Assembly (NCBI GenBank): GCA_002369075.1
Contig: DFEG01000024.1
Span: 37,681 to 51,154 of the forward strand
DNA length: 13,474 nt
Direction: 5' to 3'
DNA from: Bacteroidales bacterium UBA3808
GTDB taxonomy: Bacteria; Bacteroidota; Bacteroidia; Bacteroidales; Paludibacteraceae
The notes under the pieces are model-generated. The model did no database searches. It saw only the letters and a list, made by a program, of their open reading frames with translations, and was not told where the DNA came from. Shown here piece by piece: positions 6,206 through 11,973 of this stretch. The position numbers and the translations under genes are program-made. Each line of letters opens with the position of its first letter. Position 1 is the first letter of the stretch.

Positions 6206-8798
6206 TTTTCTCATTCAGTTTCTTCTCTTTGAGCAGTTGCTCAATGCTGATATGCATCCGGTAGTTCCAGAACTGCCGCGGGTTAGACGGTACGTTGATG
6301 CGGTCAGCGAACTGGTCCTTGATGCGTACATCGCCGTCGATAGCCAGCCAGTCCTGAAGCGGTAAGATCGTCCACATAGCCGGGGAATACATATGCTGGT
6401 TGATGATAAACTCGGCTATCTCCGGTGTCATCTCCTTCGGTGCATCGCCCCACCAACCCATTTGCTCGTTGTAGAAACGTTGCGTTACCTCGCGGTCCTC
6501 CTCCCACCAGGCGCGGAGCGGGTTCATGTCGTGCGTGCCGGTGGTGCAGACACTCTGGTACGGTGCGTCAGCCGGATGGGCGAACTTGACGGTCGGGTCT
6601 TTCGGCATACGCTGTATCTCCAGCGAGAGGATCTGCAGCTCGTGCATTACGTCGGGCACGCAAGCCGGTACCATTCCGAGGTCCTCGCCGCAACAGAGCA
6701 TATGGGTAGCCCGCAGCAGCGTCGGCAGTTTCTTCATCGCCGACTCGCGCCAGAACTGCGTATGACGACGGTAGAAATAGTCGTTATAGATACGCATGAG
6801 CACCTCTTTCTGGTCTGAATAAAGTTCGTTGAACGAATGGCTCTGATAGATAGAGATACGCGGGTGCAACCATCCCGGACGGCGCTGATCCTCCACCATC
6901 AGTACCTCGCAGTGCAGGTAGATCAGTCCTTCGCATATATTCTTCGCCGCCTCAGCGCTCAGACCACTCGCTTTCAGTTGTTTCGGATCCGCCATCAGAC
7001 GGTCGTACCACTCCTGCACTTTCACTTGGGTGTCAAACTCGGGACGGAAGAAATAGACATAGTTGTCGCGTGTCTGGAGCGCGTTCTTTTTCGCCCACTC
7101 GGTGTCATAGCCTAATACGTCGCCAAGGAAATTGGAGCGGATATAGGGTTTTGTCATTCGGTCCCAGTCGAGGCAGACGCCCTGTGCACAGAGGTCGTCG
7201 TAGGAGTACGGCAGCGCCGGTACAAAGTGTCCGCACAGACCCCACACATCGGTCTTGCGCATCTGCCAGATACGGAAGAAACCTAAAATATGATCTATCC
7301 GGTAGGCATCGAAATAGTCCTGCATCTTGCGGAACCGTTTCTGCCACCAGCCGTAGTTATCCTCCGCCATCTTGTCCCAGTTATAGGTCGGGAAGCCCCA
7401 GTTCTGACCGCTGATGGAGAAATCATCGGGCGGCGCGCCGGCGGAAGCATCCAGATTGAAGAGCTCCGGATAGACGGCTGCATCCACGCTGTCGGGACTG
7501 ATACCAATAGGTATATCGCCCTTCATGGCAACACCTATTGAGTGGGCATAAGCCACTGCGTCCGCCAGTTGCCTGTCGGCGTGGAACTGCAGGAACTTAT
7601 AGAAATCTTTGGGGTTCTTATCCCTCTTGCTCAGGAACGCGGCGTACGGCTCCAGCCACTCTTTGTTCTTCGCCTCGAACGCTTTGTACTCCTCGGATGA
7701 GAAGAGGGCATCTTTGTCCTGCTTGTACAGCGCCTTGAAGAACACCATCTTGGCATCATAGACATTCTGGTAGTCGGCGAACGAGAGGGCATTCAGTTCG
7801 GCTTTCTGCGCCTCGTATTTCTTCTTCTGCGCCGGTGTCAGGCGACCCATTTTTTCAATATTGATATATATCGGGTGGAGGGCAAAGACAGACACCGCGT
7901 TATACGGATAACTGTCGAGGTTGTTATGCCGCAAGGTGGTATCGTTGATCGGGAGTGTCTGGATCATCTGCTGCCCCGTAGCCGCAGCCCAGTCCGCCAT
8001 TTTCTTGAGATCTTGGAACTCGCCGATACCGAATCCCTCGTCCGTACGGAGTGAGAATACCGGTACCGCCACGCCTGCTCCTTTCCAACGGGGCTGCGTG
8101 CGTCGGAAACCGCGGTCGTTCTGGCAGATCACAGCGCCTTTCTCTACGCCCCAGATTTGCCGGTTCTCACCCCATTCGGTGTCAGTTACCGCACCGCTCT
8201 TGAGGTCATACACGACATACTTGTATTCTATTATGTCTTGGTCTTTCACCTGAATATCCGCGCGCCATACCGGAAACTCCGCATCACTCATGATCAGTTT
8301 GTTGTCCGGTTCCCAGTTGCCTAAGGCCTCGCAATTACCGATGATTGCCACGCCCTGACTCGGTAGAATCTGTGGCAGGTCAATCGAGAAACGGATATTA
8401 CCTTTCGCCGCTTTCGCTTTTGCCTGGTGCTGACGGCGGAAAAGCGATTTGAGGAACGCCGTGGTATAGAAACTGTCCTCGTACGTACTTGCCTGCCATG
8501 CGTCGCGGACGACAATCTGCCTTTCGATTTTCGACTTTTGACTTTCGGCTAAATCCAGCGTCCTCGGCTCGCCCGCCTCATAGATAAAGCCGCCGTCCTG
8601 CAGACGGATTGCGTACTTGTAGCGGATGCTGCCGGCAAAATCACTCACCGGCACGTTGGCGGACCAAAACTCTGTTCCTTGACAATTCAGCACCAACGGC
8701 TCTTTCTCCGTCCATCCCAAAATCGACTCTTGCGTCTCGATCACGCATAGACTCTGGCCGTACTCGGCGCGATAATGAATCTGAAAAGTAATGTTCAT
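6180..8798 (-). CDS. malQ: 4-alpha-glucanotransferase (GH77) with two N-terminal CBM20 domains, DPE2-like
   Basis: This enzyme transfers glucan segments between maltooligosaccharides, feeding glycogen or maltose metabolism. The 872 residues show two carbohydrate-binding modules of the CBM20 type (about 1-100, with ILGWTEKEPL; about 133-228, with GNCEALGNWEPDNKLIM), then the GH77 barrel from about 240. Expected catalytic residues are Asp502 as nucleophile (FDAYRIDHILGFFRIWQ), Glu705 as acid/base (CCGEDLGMVP) and Asp757 (TTGTHDMNPLRAWW). The double CBM20 plus a long insertion inside the barrel matches the plant DPE2 and Bacteroidota type rather than the short E. coli MalQ. No signal peptide is visible, so it should be cytoplasmic. 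Residues 84-93 are encoded by a 7-bp repeat between the two CBM20 domains. The 3' end overlaps ispH by 26 nt. Confidence 0.95.
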   Translation of the reverse strand: MNITFQIHYRAEYGQSLCVIETQESILGWTEKEPLVLNCQGTEFWSANVPVSDFAGSIRYKYAIRLQDGGFIYEAGEPRTLDLAESQKSKIERQIVVRDAWQASTYEDSFYTTAFLKSLFRRQHQAKAKAAKGNIRFSIDLPQILPSQGVAIIGNCEALGNWEPDNKLIMSDAEFPVWRADIQVKDQDIIEYKYVVYDLKSGAVTDTEWGENRQIWGVEKGAVICQNDRGFRRTQPRWKGAGVAVPVFSLRTDEGFGIGEFQDLKKMADWAAATGQQMIQTLPINDTTLRHNNLDSYPYNAVSVFALHPIYINIEKMGRLTPAQKKKYEAQKAELNALSFADYQNVYDAKMVFFKALYKQDKDALFSSEEYKAFEAKNKEWLEPYAAFLSKRDKNPKDFYKFLQFHADRQLADAVAYAHSIGVAMKGDIPIGISPDSVDAAVYPELFNLDASAGAPPDDFSISGQNWGFPTYNWDKMAEDNYGWWQKRFRKMQDYFDAYRIDHILGFFRIWQMRKTDVWGLCGHFVPALPYSYDDLCAQGVCLDWDRMTKPYIRSNFLGDVLGYDTEWAKKNALQTRDNYVYFFRPEFDTQVKVQEWYDRLMADPKQLKASGLSAEAAKNICEGLIYLHCEVLMVEDQRRPGWLHPRISIYQSHSFNELYSDQKEVLMRIYNDYFYRRHTQFWRESAMKKLPTLLRATHMLCCGEDLGMVPACVPDVMHELQILSLEIQRMPKDPTVKFAHPADAPYQSVCTTGTHDMNPLRAWWEEDREVTQRFYNEQMGWWGDAPKEMTPEIAEFIINQHMYSPAMWTILPLQDWLAIDGDVRIKDQFADRINVPSNPRQFWNYRMHISIEQLLKEKKLNEKIKKLTSVR
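8520..8547 (-). repeat. Degenerate 7-bp tandem repeat (4 units) inside malQ
   Basis: On the plus strand the units are CCTTTCG, ATTTTCG, ACTTTTG and ACTTTCG. They encode AESQKSKIER (about residues 84-93) near the end of the first CBM20 domain, a hydrophilic stretch. The register is exact although the units differ at one to three bases. Confidence 0.55.
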
Positions 8799-8852
8799 GG
8801 TATAATATATTAACGATTTGACGATATACTGACTATTTCGTTATTTCGGGCA

Positions 8853-8884
8853 CAAAGTTACAACATTTTTTGCATATATGCAAG
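8853..8884 (-). promoter_or_regulatory. Predicted malQ promoter
   Basis: On the minus strand, CTTG (8884-8881) lies 20 nt before TAACTTTG (8860-8853). The -33 box begins the dyad CTTGCATATATGCAAA, close to the sequence over the other promoters of this window. Transcription would start near 8846, giving a leader of about 48 nt. The -33 box lies 4 bp from the stop codon of the upstream gene, leaving no room for a terminator between them. Confidence 0.68.
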
Positions 8885-8888
8885 GGTT

Positions 8889-9782
8889 TTAGTCATTTTT
8901 TCGTAAAAAAGGCGATATAAGGCATGGCAACAAGGTGTTTATCACCCATAATAACACACCCGCCAAGGCGGCGTTCATGGAGCCGAAAACCACTATTGCC
9001 CAGGCTCCGCGGACTCCCATCTCCGCGATCGGAACGTTCGGCGTCACCGTCACCAGAAGGTAGTATACAAATAAATGGTGAATTGGTAATTGGTAATTGG
9101 TAATTGCTCCCAGCGCATACAGCACCAGCCCCAACTGCACGCACCAGCAAAGCAGCCGCACGAAGCTCTGTGCCGTGCTTTTGAGTAGCAGTTCCCTATT
9201 CACCTCGGCGTACTTGCCCAGCGCCTTTGGCATCAGTGCATATGCCACTGCCAGCACAGCCAGCACTACTGTCAACGAGTACAGATAACTGCCGCCGAGA
9301 TAGTCAAATACTGCCGGAGAGAACGCCAGTCCCACTGCTCCTGCTACCACGATTGCAGCCGTCATTGTGGCACTTCCCACTGCGCCCATGCTCAACACCT
9401 TTGCCCATGTGGGAGACTCCTGTTCGCCCGCCATCAACATACCTCGCGCCGGATACTCCCCTAACCGCCAGGGCGTGACCACGCCTGCCAGTTTGCTGTA
9501 ATAGACCTGCCGTTGCGCCTCCCTGAAAGACATTACTACGTCATCCGTACTCCGTAATCCGTAATTCCACAGGGTTCTCCATCTCCACGCCTCAAGTCCC
9601 ATGTTTACGGGCATCAGTACGACTGCCACCAAGATGGCGCACCATTGCAACCGTCCCATCGTTCGGATCGACGCCCATAGTGCCGGATAGTCGTCATAGA
9701 CGGCTACTTTCCATGCGAGCCATCCCAACGCTCCGACGGCTACGACCCATTCGATGATATGATACAGACGCTTTTTATCCAT
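8889..9782 (-). CDS. Flippase-like / lysylphosphatidylglycerol synthase membrane-domain (UPF0104-type) protein
   Basis: A 297-residue inner-membrane protein with about seven or eight hydrophobic spans. Its layout is that of the flippase-like (LPG_synthase_TM, UPF0104) family: a short N-terminus, an early span, an Arg/Trp-rich loop (GLEAWRWRTLW, about 62-72), the motif AGVVTPWRLGEYPARG (about 99-114), and a late PNVPIAEMGVRGAW (about 248-261). There is no soluble aminoacyl-transferase domain, so it is unlikely to be MprF itself; a lipid or lipid-linked substrate is a family-level inference only. The start is ATG 9782, 8 nt after the -7 box, so the mRNA is nearly leaderless. Two 7-bp repeats lie in the gene, at residues about 74-81 and 226-234. 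The promoter is shared back to back with the helix-hairpin-helix/barrel gene. Confidence 0.82.
   Translation of the reverse strand: MDKKRLYHIIEWVVAVGALGWLAWKVAVYDDYPALWASIRTMGRLQWCAILVAVVLMPVNMGLEAWRWRTLWNYGLRSTDDVVMSFREAQRQVYYSKLAGVVTPWRLGEYPARGMLMAGEQESPTWAKVLSMGAVGSATMTAAIVVAGAVGLAFSPAVFDYLGGSYLYSLTVVLAVLAVAYALMPKALGKYAEVNRELLLKSTAQSFVRLLCWCVQLGLVLYALGAITNYQLPIHHLFVYYLLVTVTPNVPIAEMGVRGAWAIVVFGSMNAALAGVLLWVINTLLPCLISPFLRKND
9081..9106 (-). repeat. Perfect 7-bp tandem repeat (3.7 units) in the flippase-like gene
   Basis: On the plus strand AATTGGT is repeated three times exactly and followed by AATTG, 26 bp in all. It encodes about residues 226-234 (ITNYQLPIH). Because 7 is not a multiple of 3, gain or loss of one unit would shift the frame. 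The protein's last 60-odd residues would then be replaced by another open frame ending at 8893. Confidence 0.85.
9542..9562 (-). repeat. Degenerate 7-bp tandem repeat (3 units) in the flippase-like gene
   Basis: Plus-strand units are CATCCGT, ACTCCGT and AATCCGT, followed by the partial unit AATTCC. They encode about residues 74-81 (YGLRSTDD) in the loop after the WRWRTLW motif. Confidence 0.55.
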
Positions 9783-9790
9783 TCCGCCTG

Positions 9791-9822
9791 CAAAATTACA
9801 ATTTTATTTGCATATGTGCAAA
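9791..9822 (-). promoter_or_regulatory. Predicted promoter of the flippase-like gene
   Basis: On the minus strand TTTG (9822-9819), a 20-nt spacer and TAATTTTG (9798-9791) match the consensus. The start codon at 9782 is only 8 nt beyond the -7 box, so the transcript should begin at or within a few bases of the ATG. Confidence 0.75.
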
Positions 9823-9838
9823 TTTATTTGTACTTTTG
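9807..9838 (+). promoter_or_regulatory. Predicted promoter of the helix-hairpin-helix/barrel gene
   Basis: TTTG (9807-9810), a 20-nt spacer and TACTTTTG (9831-9838) form an exact consensus. The ATG at 9843 is 4 nt after the -7 box, so the mRNA is expected to be leaderless. Its -33 box and that of the divergent promoter are the two ends of the 16-bp dyad TTTGCATATGTGCAAA (9807-9822). Confidence 0.82.
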
Positions 9839-9842
9839 TGCC

Positions 9843-11705
9843 ATGAATCGTCCGTTGCACCTGTTCTTCTTTGCACTTTGTACATTGTTCCATTGTACAG
9901 CCTCTGCTTTCGGGCAGAGTATGGACGATATTATTCTTGATATTTACAATGCCGTGTCCGAATTTTCCGAGGCGGATTATGAACAGTTGCAGAGCGATCT
10001 CTATGCGCTCCACGAGAATCCTATTGACCTCAATCATACCTCCGATGAAGAACTCTCGCAACTCTATTTTCTCTCGCCGCACCAGATAGACGATCTTCTG
10101 GCGTACGCCGACCGCCATCCCTTTGTATCCGTGTATGAACTACGGCTTATACCGTCCCTTTCCGATTACGAGATACGCGACCTGCTGCCTTTTGTGACTA
10201 TCCGTCCGCCTAAAGAGAACAAAACGGGTTATTTCGCCAAAGAGGTTTTCAGTCTTGCCAGACATGAAATTCTTACCCGCGTGGACGCCCGCAACATAGA
10301 AGGATTTGAGGGTACAGATCCGGTCTATGTCGCTACGCGCTACCGGTTTGATTTTAAGCGGCATGTCACTTTCGGCGCGCAACTCCGTCGTCCGGCAGGA
10401 GGCGTGGCGGGGGATTTGCAGTACGGAGCGTATATCCAGCTCCGCGACGTGGCACCGCATCTGCATACCGTAGTGGGCGGTAATTTTCAGGCGTCGTTTG
10501 GTCACGGGTTGGTACTCGCGCCTGTTTTTCATGCCGGCAAGTCAAGGTATGTATCTTCGGCTGGACAGCAGAATCAGGGCTTGCGGTACTACACTTCGGT
10601 TGACGGGCGCAGCCTGCACGGTGCAGGAGCTACCCTGCGGTGGGAATGGGGCAAACAAACACGGCTCGATGCCTCGGCACTCTACTCCCTGACCCGTGCC
10701 AACGACTCCGTCCGGCATCATCTCATAGGCGCTAACCTGACGCTCCGTCACAAGCACTTGGAGGTGCAGCTGACCGGTATAGAGAACCTTTATTCCGACT
10801 CGGTTCATCCGTACCGCGATGCAGCATATAACGCGCATTATTTCCGTGGCAGGAATCAGGCAGTCATAGGCGCCTCCGCACGGTACAACCATGGATGGTT
10901 CGATGCGTTTGCCGAACTGGCAACGGCACAGAACAGGGAGCGGTGGGGCTTCGGTGTTATTGCCGGAAGCCGTTTCTACCCCGCCTCAGGAGTCAGTCTC
11001 ATCGCACTCTACCGCTACTATTCGCCTCATTTCGACAACTCCCTCGGGTATGCGTTCTCCGAGACCTCGCGGATAGGCGATGAGAACGGAGGGTATTTCG
11101 GTTTTGACATCTCGCGGCTTCGGCAGTGGCGGTTTACAGGTTACGGGGATATATTCTATTTCTCCGGTCCTAAATACGGGCTTCCGGCTGCACCTGCGTT
11201 GGGTTATGACGCGATGGTTGAAACACAGCATATCCGCCACTCTTGGCGGATCAGTCTTCGCCTCCGTGCCCGAAAGAAAGACACTTCCGTCTATTCCGCA
11301 CGTCTGCAAGCAGACGTCACCCGCGGAGCTTGGTCTTTCCGCACCACCGCCGATGCCAATTATGTACAGACCTATGGTCTGAGTCTCGCCCAGGACATCT
11401 CTTACTCCCACCCTTTAGGAGAGGGGCGGGAGGTTGGCTTCCGTTTCCGTCTTCAGGGTTTCGATGCCCGCGAGTGGGACAACCGCATCTATCTTTACGA
11501 GCACGACGTACTCTACGCGTTCTCCATTCCGGCGACTTATGGTTTGGGCGGACGGGCGTACCTGTGTCTCCGCTGGCGGATCATACCTGCCCTCACGCTT
11601 TACTTCCGTGTCTCTGAGACCCTGTACGCCAAACAATGGGCACTCGCGCATAACCGTCCGGCCACCCGCACGGACATCCATCTCCTCCTCCGTGCCAAGC
11701 TCTGA
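9843..11705 (+). CDS. Exported protein with ComEA-like helix-hairpin-helix region and predicted outer-membrane beta-barrel
   Basis: A 620-residue protein of a family widespread in Bacteroidota and usually annotated only by its helix-hairpin-helix domain. Residues 1-25 form a signal peptide ending AFGQ. Residues about 60-118 look like a pair of helix-hairpin-helix motifs of the ComEA kind: PIDLNHTSDEELSQLYFLSP, then HPFVSVYELRLIPSLSDYEI. In ComEA such motifs bind DNA, but some bacterial copies act only as protein modules. From about residue 125 to the C-terminus there are many alternating, aromatic-bounded segments (for example YGAYIQLRDV, LRLRARKKDT) and a final strand RTDIHLLLRAKL, as in outer-membrane barrels. 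The frame is open back to 9759, but the promoter and signal peptide fix the start at ATG 9843. Function is unknown; a role in moving DNA or another polymer across the outer membrane is speculation. Confidence 0.85.
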   Translation: MNRPLHLFFFALCTLFHCTASAFGQSMDDIILDIYNAVSEFSEADYEQLQSDLYALHENPIDLNHTSDEELSQLYFLSPHQIDDLLAYADRHPFVSVYELRLIPSLSDYEIRDLLPFVTIRPPKENKTGYFAKEVFSLARHEILTRVDARNIEGFEGTDPVYVATRYRFDFKRHVTFGAQLRRPAGGVAGDLQYGAYIQLRDVAPHLHTVVGGNFQASFGHGLVLAPVFHAGKSRYVSSAGQQNQGLRYYTSVDGRSLHGAGATLRWEWGKQTRLDASALYSLTRANDSVRHHLIGANLTLRHKHLEVQLTGIENLYSDSVHPYRDAAYNAHYFRGRNQAVIGASARYNHGWFDAFAELATAQNRERWGFGVIAGSRFYPASGVSLIALYRYYSPHFDNSLGYAFSETSRIGDENGGYFGFDISRLRQWRFTGYGDIFYFSGPKYGLPAAPALGYDAMVETQHIRHSWRISLRLRARKKDTSVYSARLQADVTRGAWSFRTTADANYVQTYGLSLAQDISYSHPLGEGREVGFRFRLQGFDAREWDNRIYLYEHDVLYAFSIPATYGLGGRAYLCLRWRIIPALTLYFRVSETLYAKQWALAHNRPATRTDIHLLLRAKL

Positions 11706-11743
11706 GGCTGCGGTTTTGCCGCGTGTCATAATTTGACTCCGAG

Positions 11744-11776
11744 TTGCCTCTTACTTGCCCCTTACTTGCCCCTTAC
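11744..11776. repeat. 11-bp tandem repeat, three units, intergenic
   Basis: TTGCCTCTTAC, TTGCCCCTTAC and TTGCCCCTTAC follow each other without gaps, then TTATG begins to diverge. The tract lies 39 bp after the barrel gene stop. It resembles no promoter or known binding site; replication slippage is a sufficient explanation. Confidence 0.75.
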
Positions 11777-11830
11777 TTATGTGTTATTATGGGCCCCGCC
11801 AAAGCTAACCGACTCGCGTTCGGCAAGAAA

Positions 11831-11857
11831 AAAAATACGCTCTTCGTAGCGATTTTT
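11831..11857 (+). terminator. Possible bidirectional intrinsic terminator
   Basis: AAAAAT (11831-11836) pairs with ATTTTT (11852-11857), and CGCT (11838-11841) with AGCG (11848-11851), leaving one bulged A and the loop CTTCGT. The stem has A-rich and T-rich flanks, as in a terminator for the barrel gene, but only four GC-containing pairs, so it is weak. It lies about 125 nt after that stop and just before the pnp promoter. Confidence 0.42.
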
Positions 11858-11866
11858 GGGGTTTTT

Positions 11867-11898
11867 CTTGCATATGTCAAAAAAAAGCAGTATCTTTG
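11867..11898 (+). promoter_or_regulatory. Predicted pnp promoter
   Basis: CTTG (11867-11870), a 20-nt spacer and TATCTTTG (11891-11898) match the Bacteroidota consensus with one mismatch in the -33 box. That box begins CTTGCATATGTCAAAA, a partial form of the dyad seen at the other promoters. Transcription would start near 11905, giving a leader of about 69 nt. Confidence 0.7.
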
Positions 11899-11938
11899 CA
11901 CGATTTTTGTGTGACAACAAGTTCTATATTAGATAACC

Positions 11939-11955
11939 GGTCGCAAACGGCGGCC
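11939..11955 (+). promoter_or_regulatory. Leader hairpin upstream of pnp
   Basis: GGTCGC (11939-11944) pairs with GCGGCC (11950-11955), allowing one G-U pair, around the loop AAACG. It sits 18 nt before the pnp ATG and is followed by an A-rich single-stranded stretch. E. coli pnp is autoregulated through a structured leader cut by RNase III; whether this much shorter hairpin plays a similar part is not known. Confidence 0.4.
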
Positions 11956-11973
11956 AAAAAAGACTAAAAATTG

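Noticed and set aside
8893..9150. An 85-codon minus-strand frame within the flippase-like gene
   Set aside because: Not a gene of its own: it is the +1 frame downstream of the heptamer repeat and would be used only if the unit number changed.
9759..9842. An upstream in-frame extension of the barrel gene
   Set aside because: It overlaps both divergent promoters and the start of the flippase-like gene; ATG 9843 begins a clean signal peptide.
11807..11830. A hairpin-like stretch CCGACTCGCGTTCGG followed by an A-run
   Set aside because: Only a 4-bp stem, and the run is A on the plus strand while on the minus strand the T-run precedes the stem, so it fits a terminator in neither direction.
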